Source: Heterocephalus glaber (Eukaryota; Chordata; Mammalia; Rodentia; Bathyergidae). Taken from it: a stretch of DNA of 64,000 bases. Shown here piece after piece: positions 49,004 through 62,066 of the stretch (the stretch's first letter is position 1; every line of letters begins with the position of its first letter). The stretch is taken from NCBI RefSeq assembly GCF_000247695.1, contig NW_004624734.1:7900633-7964632 (forward strand), given 5' to 3'. A model generated the notes under the pieces. The model was not told the DNA's origin. It saw only the letters and a program-made list of their open reading frames with translations, and did no database searches. The position numbers and the translations under genes are program-made.

Positions 49004-51286
49004 GCTCCAAGCACCAGCAGAGACTCCGGGGAGCGGGGCGGGGGGTGGCAGGTGAGGGCAGAAGCCTTCATCAAGGGTCCACTCCACCCCTACTACTCAG
49101 CACCATCTCCTCACTGGGGAAGAAGGGGGGCGGCCCTGCACCCCGTGCCCCCGCAGAGACACACCCCGCACTCCGGAGCTTGCACATGGAGTCCCAGGGG
49201 AGCTCTCCCCCAGCCTCAGGGTCACGTGGCCAGCGCTGCCCTGAGAAGACCCAGCCCACCGAGGTGCAGCCAGGAAGCTGCTGCCTCCCTTCCCCGACGC
49301 CGGCCCTTCCCAGCGTCCCAGACGCCATGGTGCTGACAGAGGTCCCTGTGCTGCCTTCCACCCTCCCCGCCCCGGCCCCCCGCTCCCTGGTCTTTTTGGC
49401 CCTGGAGGTCAGAGGTATGTGCCAAACCCAAGTCTGGCCCTCTCCCCCTGCATCCCATCTTCCCCTAAGGCAGGAACCTTCCCCACAGAAGGGACATCTG
49501 TGAACCCCCCAGACCTGCCTGCCCGGCTAGCCCCACCCTCCTCCGCACCTCCGTCCTGCTGAAACCAGCTACTTCCTCCTGCGCTGTCACCACTGTGACC
49601 CCTGACACCTCACCGCACACCTGCCAGTGCCTCAGACCCAGACAGCACTCGGACCAAACCACCTGGACAAAGCAGCACCCAGACAGGCGGTTGGGGAAGA
49701 GGCTGGCCTCACAACGACCCTACTCATCCAGGCGGACTTTAGAAATGACGGCTTCCTACCAGATGAAAATGTCTTTCAACCGAAAAGCCCCAAACCCAAA
49801 TATAAGGCTTTACATTTTTTTGCTTCTTTTTGTTACCTACAAATGTTAAACTTCCCGTAGAACTCATAGTTTCCAGAGAAATCTTCCTCAGAAACCCTGG
49901 CCTGGAGGATGTTTCCGGCCCTCCTTGGGGATCCTCCAAGGTGGGGCTCCCGCCTAACCCTACAGCCCTCACTGGCCAGGCCAGGAGCTCTGGACCTGCA
50001 TGGCAGCTGCACCTGCTGCCAAAGTTTCTAGAAGCTCATTCCCTGGTGTGTTCTTGCTCCCTGAACCCCAGACAGCCCTGCCTGGGAAGTCCTTCCCCAC
50101 CGCCCTGCCCCAGCCCTCTACATCCCCCAGTAGCAGTCGCCTCCTCGTGCTCCCTCCAAGCTTCAGCGCAAGGCCACTCCAGGGTATGCGCTCCCAGCCC
50201 CAGGAGGAGGGGGCTATTATTGGTCCCAGTGCTTAGGGAGCAAACCGAGGCTTAGGAGGACATGGAGAGGTTGGTAAGTGCTGGAGCAAGGGTGGGAGGC
50301 AGGAGCTGAGTAACTGAGAGACACGCGGCCAACAGGGACCTGCTCCAAGTCTGAGGGTGCTGCCGGCCAACTCCTTCAACAGATGCTCTCTAAGGACAAA
50401 GCAAGGCACCTTGAGCCAACAGCCAAGAGTGTGCAAGACAGACATCCACATCCACATGGAGCTCCGTGGGCCACCCAGAAGCACGTCTCCGTTCTAGCCT
50501 CTTGCAGCATGGAATGGGCCTCCGGTCCATCCTCCTGCAGGTCCCAGACAGGTCCTTCTGGGCCCTGGGCTCCTGCACCACATTTGTAACTGTGCGGCTC
50601 CCAGTATCAGGACTCAGAATCAGCAATCTCTGCATTAGGGAACCGGCCTGAGTGCAGCTCCTCTGACCTCTGAGCCTGGCACCCATGACAGACAAGTACT
50701 GCGGGCAAGGGTGCCTGTCAGCACCGGGTCTGCTAACCCTCCATTAGGAGCCTCCCTCTAGGTGGGGCAGGGCAGGCCATGGCGTGGGCTCAGAGGACAT
50801 GGGTTGCAGTGCAGGCTCTGCCACCAGCTGGCTCCTGACCTCCAGTCTCCTCCCTGCTGGGACGGTTGTCAGCTGCCTCCTGTGCCATGGGACTGGGTGG
50901 GTCCCTTTGGATGGAAGGGGCACATCCGCCTCCCCTGGGTCACAGGAAGAAGGGCAGTGTGTGCTACTGAGCAGCCTGCCCTACCCAGGTGCCCGGGTAA
51001 TCGCCACTGGCCAGGCCGTGGAGGGTGAACTGCACCGTGTCCCCAGCTTAGGACGTGTTGGAGACAAGGGCTGTGATGCCAGAGTGTGGAGTGGGCACGA
51101 CGTGTCAGGGAGACACTACTGTCCAGGCTCCCATTCCAACACGTGCAGCCTGGCCGGGCCTCCCCTCAGGCGGGTGATATACTTAGTCCACACTGGAGCA
51201 AGAGGCGTGCATGACTTTCTCACAAGCACAAAGAGCCTGGATTGGAGCTCTGGTGCAGTACCCACTGTGACCTCTACACCGTCCTT

Positions 51287-52983
51287 TTATTTTCATTAAA
51301 TTTTATTTTATTTTATCCCATCCCCCCCTCAAGCCCCCTCCCCTCCCTGTGTACAGAAGCTTTGTTACCATTTTTTCCTTCTATTTTCATTTTTTTCTTG
51401 TCCCTTCCTTCCTTTTTCCCTCCCTTCTCCCTTGTTCCCCTTCCCATTTGAACACTTTCTTCCCATTTCCCAACATTCATTATACAGCTCAGTCCTGATT
51501 TCCACTTTTGGTTTCTCACACCAGGGAAACAATGTAGTATTTAAACACGTGTGTCTGACTTATTTCACTTAAAAATATGGTTTCAAGGTCCGTCCATTTA
51601 GCTGTAAATGTCTGAAGCTCATCCTTCTTTATGGCAGAGTAGTACTTCATTGTATAAAAAAAACACCCCACATCTTCTTTATCCACTTGTCAGTTGATGG
51701 GCATTTGGGCTGTTTCCAAGATTTAGCTATTACAAACTGTGCTGCTATAAACACGTGTATATATCGCTGTGGTATGAATGTTTTAGTTGTTTTGGGAAGA
51801 TACCAAGAAGGGGAATAGCTGGGTCAAACAGAGCCTCTAGTTTTAGTTTTTTGAGAAATTTCCACACTGATTTCCACAGTGGTTGCACCCATCTACACTC
51901 CCACCAGCAGTGGAGCAGTGTTCCTTTCTCCCCACACCCCTGCCAGCATTTGTTATTGGCTGATTTCTTGATAGCAGCCATTCTTTCCAGAATGAAATGG
52001 AATCTCAGCATTGTTTTAATTTACATTTCATGAATGGCCAGTGATGTTGAACATTTTTGTATATACTTATTTGCTGTTTCTACTTTTTCGTCTGAGAAGT
52101 ATCTTTTCATTTCAGATGCCCATTTTCGGATAGGGTCTTTAAATTTGAGGGGTCTGATTTTTTTTTTTTTTAGTTCTTTATATATTCTAGATAATAGTCC
52201 TTTATCTGAATAGCTGGTAAAATTTTTTTCCCATGCTGTGGGTTGTCTCTTCACACTGTTGGTGGTTTTTCTTGCTGTGCAAAGCTTTTTAATAAGATGA
52301 AGTCCCAGTGGTTGATTCTTTGTAGTATTTCCAGCGTGGTCTGGGTTTTGTTCATGAAATCTTTTCCTACTCCTATGTCCTCAAGCGTTCTACCTATTCT
52401 CTCTTCCAGGAAATTTAATGTTTCTGTTTTAACATTTAGATCTTTGATTCATTTTGATTTTAGGTTAGTGTGTGGTGAAAGATAGGGGTCTAGTTTCAAT
52501 CTTTGGCATATGCAAAGCCACTTTTTCCAGCACCATTTATTAAATAGGCTATATCTTTCTTCCAGTGAAGGTGTTTGGCTCTTTGTCAAAGATAAGGTGA
52601 TTGAGTATATTTGGAGTTGTTTCTGCATCCTTCAGTGTATTCCACTGATCCTCAGGTCTATTCTTTTGCCATTACCATACTGTTTTTATCACAGTAGCTT
52701 TGCAGTATAATTTAAAGTCAGGGATTCTGATACCCCCTGCTTTGCCTTTGTGGCCTAGAATTGCCTTTGCTATTCTAGGTTTCTTCTGGTTCCAAATGAA
52801 TTTTAGGATTGTTTTTTCTAATTCTGTGAGATATGCTGTTGAGATTTTGATTGGGATTGCATTGAATCTGTATAACAATTTTGGAAGTGTGGCCACTTTC
52901 ACTATATTGGTTCTTCCTATCCAAGAACAAGGGATGTCTTTCCATTTTCTGATGTCCTCTTCAGTCTCCCTTTTCAGAGTGCT
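51287..52983 (-). mobile_element. 5'-truncated L1 with 14-bp target-site duplication
   Basis: Flanked by tctacaccgtcctt (51273-51286) and tctacactgtcctt (52984-52997), 13 of 14 matching. The minus strand encodes ORF2 C-terminal pieces: '[19 protein letters not shown]', '[19 protein letters not shown]', '[19 protein letters not shown]'. It is broken by frameshifts, so not active. It ends with the purine-rich 3' UTR and the 'gggataaaataaaataaaat' tail also seen at 13427. Confidence 0.93.
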
Positions 52984-52997
52984 TCTACACTGTCCTT

Positions 52998-53700
52998 GTA
53001 GACATGGGCTCAGCACTCACTTGGTCAACCTGTGGCCAACTGGGAAGAACAGTAATAGCTGCTGCTGGGTGGTGGGGGCCGGGAGGCGTTCACACAGTGG
53101 GCTTCCTCACCTTGCAGATACAGCCCAGGAAAAGTATCCACAGGTAGGCACAGCAGCCAGAGAGGAAGAAGTGAGTGAGCGGGACACCCACATCTCAAAA
53201 AGGCATAGCTGATGTTCATGAGGCCAGAGCAGGCAGAGATTGCCCCCAATTTGAGACCCTGGACCTCAGGCTGCAGGGACAGGACACACGGAAGGCTGGG
53301 ACACTGTGAGGAGCCTTGGAGAGATAACGTTCTGTGGAAACTCCCCCAGATCTCTTCTGTCACAGTTGGACCACTTCTCTCCAGGCACGGTGGTGCATGC
53401 CTGTAATCCAGCACTTGGGAGACTGAGGCAGGAGAATCGCCGAAAGTTCAAGGCCAACCTGAGCTCCATAGCAAGGCCCTATTTCATAAAGCCAAACAAC
53501 TGTACCGGTTCTTAGGAATGCTCTCGTCTAGCTGTGCTGTTTTTCAGATTAGGAAACTGAGGCTGAGTGAGGAAACAGATTCACCCAAGATCTTGCAGCA
53601 CCTCAGTGGTAGAGCTTTGGCCAAGACAGATCCCGGTATGGAAACATCTTGCACCTGGGGAGTGAGCATTCCATTCCTCAGTGACCCATGGACGAGGAGC
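52998..53700. other. Segment between L1 copies
   Basis: Unique sequence with a B1 at 53385-53485 and a reverse MIR core at about 53540-53600 ('cagattaggaaactgaggct'). Confidence 0.65.
53385..53485 (+). repeat. B1 SINE
   Basis: 'caggcacggtggtgcatgcc', 'cacttgggagactgaggcag', 'ttcaaggccaacctgagctc'. Confidence 0.9.
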
Positions 53701-53719
53701 CCTCAGATTTACAGACAAT

Positions 53720-54390
53720 TTCAACAAGGGTGCCAAGCCTGGTTAATAATCTTTTCAATCAACAGTGTGGGCACAACTGAAGTAGCCACATGCAAAAGTA
53801 TGAAACTGAACTCCAACCTCACACCATATACAAAAATTAACTCAGAGTAGGTTAAATATCTAAATGCAGTCCAAACTATAAAACTCTTAAAAGAAAACAT
53901 AGGCTTAACTAACTCTTCCTGGTCTGGGATTAACCGATGGCTTCTTAGATGTCACACCAAAAGCATAAACAACAAAAGAAAAAAATGGACAAGCTGGACA
54001 TCATCAATTTTAAAATATTTTATGCTTCAAAGGCATAAAATTTGAAGTGAAAAAACAGCTCAGAGAATGGGAGGAAAATTTTTGCAAGTCATATATCTGA
54101 GCGTAGGATTCAGCAATTCTGCTCCTAGGTTCATAACCATGAGAAATGGAAACTATGTACAAACAAGAACTTGTCCACTGATGTTCACGATCAGCAAAAC
54201 AGTGGAAGCAATCCAGATGCTCGCCATCTAACGAATGGATGAAAGAAATCTGATGGATCCATATAATGAAATACCATTTGTCAATAAAAAGGAATGGAGT
54301 TCCTGGTATGTGCAACAACATGGATGAACCCTGAAAACAATATGCTTCATAAAAGAAGTCAGTCACAGAGGATCAAATCATGCTACCTGT
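53720..54390 (+). mobile_element. Older L1 fragment (3' part)
   Basis: Contains the L1 signature order 'cctcacaccatatacaaaaa', 'ttaactcagagtaggttaaa', then later 'gaaataccatttgtcaataa' and 'atgtgcaacaacatggatga'. It is more diverged than the two other L1 copies and belongs to an older subfamily. Boundaries are approximate. Confidence 0.8.
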
Positions 54391-57300
54391 TTCAGAGGTA
54401 GGAAGCAGAGGCTCGGAGAGGCGGAAGATCTTGACTCTAAAACTTCAGAATTCGTCCCTGTTAATGCCCTAGAGACAAGGCTGGGATTGAGGCTGGGTCT
54501 ATCAAGTGCTGAGACTGCAGATGACCCAGGCTGCTTCGGAGAGCCTAACATCATTCCTGTGTCCACACTGGTCCTGCAGGCCTTATGAAAATAAGGGTTT
54601 TTTCTTTCTTCTCCCTTTTCGGAGCTGGAGCTGAAACCCAGCACCCTCAATGCTAAGCACACACCCCGCCACCGAGCCCACCCTCAGCCTGGACAGGAAA
54701 CTTTCAGATCTAACAGTGAAACCAGCACAAAATGAACTCTGCCTCCCAAAGGAGGTGCTGAACGCAGCCTGCCTGGAGGAAGCAGCTGCCCCAGGTGGTC
54801 TGGGGGAAACCGAGGGCCCTCAGCAACGTCCCCACAGCAGGCAGCACCACAGTGCTCAGCCCACAGGGGCGGCACCCGTGCCAAGGTCACCTGACTTCCA
54901 CAGTGCATGGTCTCCACGGCCCCTGCCTTGAAGTGGACACACGTGTGTGTCACACAGGGGGCCAGGGGGCCTGAGGGATGCAGAGAGGGGCTCGCAGAGG
55001 GAGGAGCACTCTGATCTCACCCTGGAGGATGCGCAGGCTCTGGGTGGAGAGAAGTGGGGAGGGCAGAATACCTAGGTAGGCCAGGACGTGAGAGTACAAG
55101 GCCAAGTTCAGGCTGCAGAGTCAGATGTGGAATTGTTAACAAAGAAAGGCCCGGGGGTGGGGGCCGCTGAGTGGCACAGGATTCCAATGAACGTGTGGGT
55201 TTTACCCTGTGGGCAGTAGGGAGCCAGTGAAGACTTGAGAGTGAGGGAGGGCCATGGACTGGTCAGCAACAGGTCTCATAAGCAGTTGAGGCAGCACATG
55301 ACCAACTGTCTGGAAATGCCATTGGACAAAGCCAGGTCCTTGCTGCTTGGAACCTTAGGTCACATGCTAGGAAAAGCCTTGTAAGCCATTGAATCCTGAG
55401 ACGTCCTTTGTATTATAAACATGCTTTTCAAAAAAGGGTCAAGAGGTTAAGCAGAAGGATCTTTTCTCAAGCACTGATTAAACTCAAAACACTGATGCGC
55501 AGCCTAGTTCTTCCAAGGCTTCTGTCCCTAGTCCCTTTCCAACAAAACACTCAGCCATGCACACCTCGGCCAAACCTCAGCTCCTCCGGGACCCTGAGTT
55601 TGGCCGGTCCAGTGTCCAGGTAGTCTCCGGATGTCACCAGGAGCTCCTGGGGATTGGGCAAAACATCACCAAGTCTGGTTACGGCAGCCAGCGCCCCCAC
55701 GTGTGAGGCCAGCCTGGAAACACCCACGTGTCCATCACTGTACTGGGTGCTGTGCCCCCTCACAGATGAGGAAACTGAGGCTCAGAGAGGCCGAGTCTGC
55801 TGCCCAGGCCTGACAGCTACACGGGGTCAGAAAGGAGGCCTTGGCCTGTGGAACTCCAGAGCCAATCCATGCTGCAGAACGGCGTCCAAAATGAGGAAGT
55901 GAGGCCAGAAGGCAGAGAAGGGGGCTCCTCTGAGTCAGAACAGACTTTCATCGCACACCCCAGGGCTGCAGACAGGCGGGGCGGCAGGGATGCGGGGGCC
56001 AGGCTGCCAGGGCACCACCCCACTAAGTATGCCTGGTGGTGACAGCTGGGGGACCCTGCGGGGCTGGAGAGGCAGCCCGGTGGGCTCTCCCTGGGCACAG
56101 CAGGGTGGCCCTGCAGGGTCCCCAGCCCAGCTCCTCCCAGGGACCTAAGCTGAGCTGAGCAAACCCAGCCCGGCCTGCGAAGATGCAGGGCAGCACCTTC
56201 CAGGGACTGGTGCACAGGCGCAGCCAACCACACCAGCTCTGGCCCTCTCCTCTTCAGAGCTGGGAGATGGAGACGCTGGATTCATTTGATGACAAATCTG
56301 TTCCACACCTACTCCAGGCCGTGGTCGTCGGCACCAAGATCACAGGGACAAGCAAAGCAGGGTCCTGTCCTGCTGACTGGGCTCGTGCTCTGGGGTGACT
56401 CGGCAAAGCATCCTGAGGCTTCTCACACCAGGGCCGTCCTCTCCCGGCCCCAGTGCTGCCCTAGTCTCTGCGACACGAGGCCTAGAAACCCCCACCTCAC
56501 AGCTGTCTACTTTCACTTTGGGAGATGTCCCTGTGACCAGGATTTACTGTCCCCTCTGACAACTTGCTGGGCCGCAGTGGGCCAGGAGGCCCCGGGAACC
56601 CTGTAACCTGAGCCGCTCTGTGAGCTGCCTTGTCCTCCCAGTGAGAACTTGTGTAATCAGCTTCCCTGCTGCCCTGACCCAGGAGAAATGCAGAACAAGC
56701 TGGCCACGTGCTATTCCTGCTATTGATCATGAAGTTGCTCGCCATAAACAGCCCAGAATGCTCAGTGCAGTTGACAGCAACAACTTTCCTTTTTGCTGGA
56801 CTTGCGTCATATCGCATTTTTGTGGCTAGCATTTCTCAGCCCAACTAGAACACTTGCTATTTTCTCATTTATTTAACAACTGAGCAGGCCTTGGAGCCTT
56901 CAGACCCCTAAGCAGGGCCCTTGCTGAGCTCAACGGCTACTCCTACATGATCAGACCTGGATGGTATTTTTCGTTATTTTCTGAGGCCTCTGCACTTTCT
57001 CTTTTGCAGGAACAGCTGGGCCATTTTAAACAAAGAAACAGCATTTGTGGTCACTTGGCAGCCTGGCTGTCATGGAGGACCGGAGCTAGGCGAAGCCCAG
57101 CTGGTGAGGTGCTGCTGTTGGGTGGGGTCCTGGTGCCACGCTGCCCCCAAACATGCAGCGTAACTGTCCAGCAAAGAAGAGATGGTGAAGGAAAGCTGTG
57201 ACTTCTGGTCCATAAAATATGCCCGGCCCTTTGCAGCGAGAAAGGCAATGACGGACGCCCTGGGATGATGCTGGGCTGAGGGAGAAGAGCAGGCTGCAGA

Positions 57301-57682
57301 GCTCCGGCCTGAACACCCCAGCAGGGCCAGCTTTTCACAGAAGGGATCAGGTTGTCAACACAGCCTGGCCAGCCTCCGCCTCTGTCACAACCACTCTGTG
57401 TGTCCCCGTGGTGCAAAAGGAACCCTAGCGGAAAGCATGACTGTCTCCACCAAACCCGACAGAGGAACAGGTGGCCCACAGCCAACGGGCACCTTCTGCC
57501 CACCCCTGAGGCACAAATCCTGCACAGTGGTGTCAAATGACGAAGAGGGAAACGAACGGGGAAAAAAGTGTTCTCTCACAGTAGCTGGGTGTCAGCACAT
57601 TTTAAAATTTCAAATCCCTTCGGGCAGCAGTAACCAGTGGACGGTCTTTAAAGTTGTGTTCTAGTAACAAGTTTAAAGATTT
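54391..57682. other. Unique non-coding segment
   Basis: No SINE, LTR or L1 was recognised over more than 3 kb apart from a possible reverse MIR core at about 55765-55800 ('gatgaggaaactgaggctca'). Open frames are short and overlap on both strands. Confidence 0.55.
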
Positions 57683-57865
57683 TAGCCAGGTACTTGTGGT
57701 GCACACCTGGGATCCCAGCTACTGAGAGGATGGCAAGTTTGAGGCCAGCCTAGGCAACTTTGTGGGACCATGTCTCAAAATAAAAATTTTTAAAAGGTCT
57801 GGGGATGTCCCTCAGTGGTAAAGCGCTTGCCTAGCATGTGCTAGGCCCTATACTACAGCAAAAAA
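57683..57865 (+). repeat. B1+ID dimeric SINE
   Basis: 'agccaggtacttgtggtgca', joint 'aaaatttttaaaaggtctgg', ID 'ggatgtccctcagtggtaaa', 'gcgcttgcctagcatgtgct'. Confidence 0.9.
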
Positions 57866-57887
57866 GGAAAAAAAAAAAGATTTTCCT

Positions 57888-58005
57888 GAATGGTGGTACA
57901 TACCTATAATCTTAGCATTCAGAAGGCTGAGGCAGGAAGATCGCCATGAGTTCAAGGCCAGCCTGAACTATGTAGCAAGATCCTGTCTCAAAACACCAAA
58001 CCAAA
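57888..58005 (+). repeat. B1 SINE
   Basis: 'aatggtggtacatacctata', 'cagaaggctgaggcaggaag', 'ttcaaggccagcctgaacta', A/C-rich tail. It follows the A-tail of the neighbouring dimer. Confidence 0.9.
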
Positions 58006-58079
58006 CAAAAAAAGATCTCATAGTCATAGTTCCATCAGATTGTCAGAGTAAGTTAAACGAGTATTATGTCCAGCATTCA

Positions 58080-58210
58080 CATTCTGCTCTACAGAACTGG
58101 ATTCTCTGTCTCCTAGCTGTGTGACCTTGGGCAAGGTTATTAACTTCTCTGTTCCTCACTTTCCTTACTTGTAAAATGAGGAGGAGGATAGCACATAGGA
58201 GCACACAGAG
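58080..58210 (+). repeat. MIR SINE
   Basis: Well preserved core: 'tcctagctgtgtgaccttgg', 'gcaaggttattaacttctct', 'cttacttgtaaaatgagga'. Confidence 0.9.
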
Positions 58211-59629
58211 AGCCTGGCATGGACCCCGGAGCCCAGGAGCACCCTGTACAAAGCAGCGCCTCTCATTCCCACGGGCACTGATCCGGGTCTAAGCAGTTCG
58301 GGGCTGATTAGAAAGCCCAGCACCTTTGCTTTCCTTCCACCATGCTCAGGCCGCGCTCCCAAAAGCACACACAGCCCTCGACCTTGAATGGAACCCAGGA
58401 GTCTGCAACCACAGGGGGCCTGGACACCCCCAGGTGCTCCAGATTCATGGGAATCAGCCCCTTCCGTGGGTACAGACAGCCCGGAGTCCCTGTGCAAAAG
58501 AAAGGAGAATCAGGCCCCCTGACAGCCCCCAGGACCTCACCGAAGACAGCCAGGGTGCTGATCAAGCCGGAGTCCACCTGGGCCTCTCCGAAGCCTCCCC
58601 TGCGCCTCTTCCTCGTGTCTTTGCTCCTGCTGGTCCCTCTGCCCTTTTCTCTCTGGCTACACTCACCCATCAGCTCTGGCATTGCTGGCTCCAGGAAGCC
58701 TTGCGGGGTTTTTCAGGGAGTAGAGACCTGGGAACCAGCATTGCTGAATATCTCCCAGGTAGCAGGCAGTACGCATCCGCTCTTTGAGCCCCGCCCACTG
58801 CTAACCAGAAAAAACTCACTCTTTCTTATAGTTTAAAAAACCCGTGGTTAGGTTCAGAGTGGCTAAGGAACCTGGCCAAAGTCACATAACAAGTAAGTCT
58901 GCTGCCTTGTTCCCCCAACAGTCCCTTAGCAGAGTCCAGGAAGTTTTTAATGGTCCCCATCCTGCTGGGACTGCAAGGTGACCTGCACCAAGCCTCTGGA
59001 AGGGTCCATCTTCTGGATCTCTCTTGCCTGCCTCAGGGCCCAGTGCTTCACACCTTTCTCCTGGGAGCCACAACCTCCCGGTGTCCAGGGGCATTGCCAA
59101 CGAACCTTGCAGATTATGATCAGGTTATAATTAGTGCACGCCGCTCCCACCAGGCCTGCAGATGCCAGCTTTACGATGTATCCCTGGGATCCCAAGTGTG
59201 CAGCTCGGGGACAGACTTTTGTTCCTCTGCTCTCCTTGGCCCCAAACATGCAAAGGTCAGCAGGGGTGAGCAGCCTCCTGAACCCCTGGACCTCAGCACC
59301 CGCTATGGCCCACACCCTGGCAGGGGCAGCCATCTTTGGGGCCCCTGAGGCACCAGCTCAGGGGTGAGGGGCCTGTGTCTGGTGCTGAGCTCCTTGTCAA
59401 ACCCACAGAAACGCCTGAGCACCACTCAGCCTGGTTTTCCCCATGACCCTCACCCTGCCATGGGCAGCTCAAGGTCCTGTCCCACCCAGGGCTGGGTTCT
59501 TCCAGCCCCGGGCAGAGAACCAGACCTTTCTCAAGGCAGCCACACTGAAAGGGCCCCTGGCCAGAAGAGAAGAGGGGTGTCAGCATGTGAGCCCCGTTGT
59601 TTGTTCTCCCAGTGCGTGTGTTGGGGGGG

Positions 59630-59735
59630 ACACACATACACACACGTACACACACACGTACGTGCACACATGCACGCACACACGTACACACATGCACACA
59701 CACGCACACACACATACACACATGCACGCATGTGC
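59630..59735. repeat. Alternating purine-pyrimidine array
   Basis: Over 100 bp of CA/TG/CG alternation ('cacacgtacgtgcacacatg'), including several CGTACG-like and TGCACG steps. Such alternating tracts favour Z-DNA. Confidence 0.88.
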
Positions 59736-60689
59736 CGGCTTTCCAACCCAGGTGCAAACTCCCACCTACCTTCCTAAGCATTTTCTCCCTCCCCCCAGAC
59801 AATGCTGGCTTTGATGGGTTTCCTTGAAGGACACATGGTCCACATGCTTTGTATGAACGGCAAATGCCACCGTCCCCAAGTGGAACACACTGAGCACTGG
59901 GCCTGCCACCCCCTGGGAGAGGCGATCTCTGCTTCCCTTCCTGAGAAGGGCGTCACAGGTGCCAGGCAGAGCCTCTTGCCCTCACTTTCTCCTTGGTCTG
60001 TGACCTTCAGAGCCTTGTTGTTTACTTCCTGGGTTGCTCAGGGATTCTAATGCCAATTCCATCACTTTCCCAGGCTTCTCTGTTGCTCCCAACCCACTGC
60101 CTAAGACACAGCCTGGCACACAGGAGGCCACCTTGAGGGGTCAGTGAGAGAATGAATGAATGAGTGAATCAGGGAATGAGAGAATCTGTCTCTCCATTCC
60201 TTCACAATACCCTTCCAGGTGCCCTGCAGAAACAGTGCTCAGCTAGGGACCTGGTATCAGCAGCTCTAGGTGTGGTGAGAAAAAGGGTCAAAGAGTGGTC
60301 AAGAGAGGAGTCACAGAGCAGGGGACTCAGGTAGAAAGGACAGAGGCGGACAAAGGAGGCAGAGGTGGTCCAGGGAGGGAAGGGTGAGCTTGTAGGAGGG
60401 GAAGCTGCTGCAAAGCAAGAATCAACACTGTTCACTCACCACTCTGAGGCGGTGAGGAAAAGAAGGGGACAAATGTCTGTGTGTCTCCTGCTCTTCTTAG
60501 TGGCCTTCAGGGGAGGCGGGGAGTGCAGGGAACCCGCACCCAGCCGACCGGCACTGCTGGTTCCTGATAGAAGCTACACAGCCAGCGTCCCTTGCGTCTT
60601 ATCCGAGGCTCTACAATCAAGGACAGATACCCTCCTGGCTTTGCTTTGTGCACTGAGAGCCAGATGCATTGTAGGAGCCCGACACATGC

Positions 60690-60745
60690 ACGCACACGTG
60701 CATGCACACACACACGCATGCACACACACACACACACACACACCC
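60690..60745. repeat. (CA)n microsatellite
   Basis: 'cacgtgcatgcacacacaca' leads into a pure CA run, with TGCA interruptions. Confidence 0.93.
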
Positions 60746-62066
60746 CAAACTGAGGCGATAAACAGCTAATGAGGATCCTTCTCGTTTCCCATTTCCACAT
60801 ACAGAAAAGAAAATCAAGCTTGAAACCAGCGAGGAGCTCACCTCCAGTATCTGTTCCACCAGATTCCAGTTTACCACCAACTCTTACCTTCTAGAACCTT
60901 CTAGAACCTTCCTCACTGTCTCTGCAGATACTCTGAAAAAATTCAGGTCTTCCCCAAATGCTTGTTTCTAGTCTGGGTTTTCTCACCAGGACCTCAGTGG
61001 ACAGCACCAAGTCTCCTCCAACCATATTCACAGAAAACCCTCAGCCTGGTGCTACCCCAATGTCTGTGAGATCCCCCAAACTAGCTGGTCCTCCTGAGAA
61101 TGTCGTGAGGCACAGTAAGATGAAGGAACAAGAGCCTGGCTTCGCTGGTAAAGATGCTAATGATCAAATTAATCCTGTCACCAAGCTCCTGGATCAGGTA
61201 GAAGTAATCTCCCCATAGCTTCCCAAAAGGGTCACACTGAAACAGCTGGGTCCTTGGAATCACACTGTTATGTAGCTCCACTGTTTATTCTGGGTAGCCC
61301 CAGGCTCCCCAACTTCCTGGGCCTTCTTTCTAAAGTGCCTCCTTTGCTGTGCAGGGTTTTGGTGACTGGATTAGGAAGGCACTGCTGTGCATCTCTGAGT
61401 ATCCCTCTTGAACCCCAGAGGTCAGAGAAACAGTGGCCTTTAGGGAGAGCAGGCCCCACCCCAGGCACTGAGCTGAGCCTTAGGGGGACCGTTTTGCTGA
61501 GGCACATGTAGCCTGACACCTCTTCACAGGGGAAAGAACAAGATTCAGAGCGGCCAAGCCACCTGGCCAGGACAGGACAGATTTGAACACACTGGCCAAC
61601 CCTATTTTCATCAGCAGGCACAGAGTTGAGGCCTGTTTCAGAACTACCCTTTCAAGAGCTCAAATAGTGGGGTAATAGGGGCCCCACAATCACTCAAAAC
61701 AGGGTGACTCTCCAGTGATCCAGGTAGGTGTCACCAGGCCTGCCCGGCCAGGAGGGTCTGAGCCCTTCCAGCTGTGTTTCCAGTGCCCTGTGGAGAGATC
61801 AGGCCTGAAGTGGGGCTGGGTCCTTCTCCACCTGAGATGTCCCTGGCCTGACAGCAGGCAGGGCCAAGTCCAGGGTGTGCTGGTGCCTGGCTGGGAGCAA
61901 CCTCAGAGGCCACGTGGTTCCAAGTTTCACGTGCCATGGTTGTGTGACTTTGGCCACATCTGCACAATAACTTTTTTCTTAATAGTTTTAAAATTTGACC
62001 CATTTAAATTTATGTTAAAAAGAAATGTTTTTGTCTTTACCTTAAATTATTATTATTTTTTGAGAT

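Larger units (their letters stand above)
47283..51272. other. GC-rich non-coding segment
   Basis: Contains a G-run array (47645-47688), a possible MER5 relic (about 48285-48410), a C20 homopolymer (48984-49003) and long overlapping open frames at 48470-49503 that I do not accept as genes. The rest appears unique. Confidence 0.6.
58211..62066. other. Non-coding segment with dinucleotide arrays
   Basis: Mostly unique. It contains an irregular CA/CG-type array (59630-59735) and a (CA)n array (60690-60745). Short duplicated 'ccttctagaa' units occur at about 60888-60910. No exon is supported. Confidence 0.6.

Noticed and set aside
52672..53016. Possible host gene with [15 protein letters not shown]
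   Set aside because: This is the L1 ORF2 C-terminal region on the minus strand, inside an element with a target-site duplication and frameshifts.
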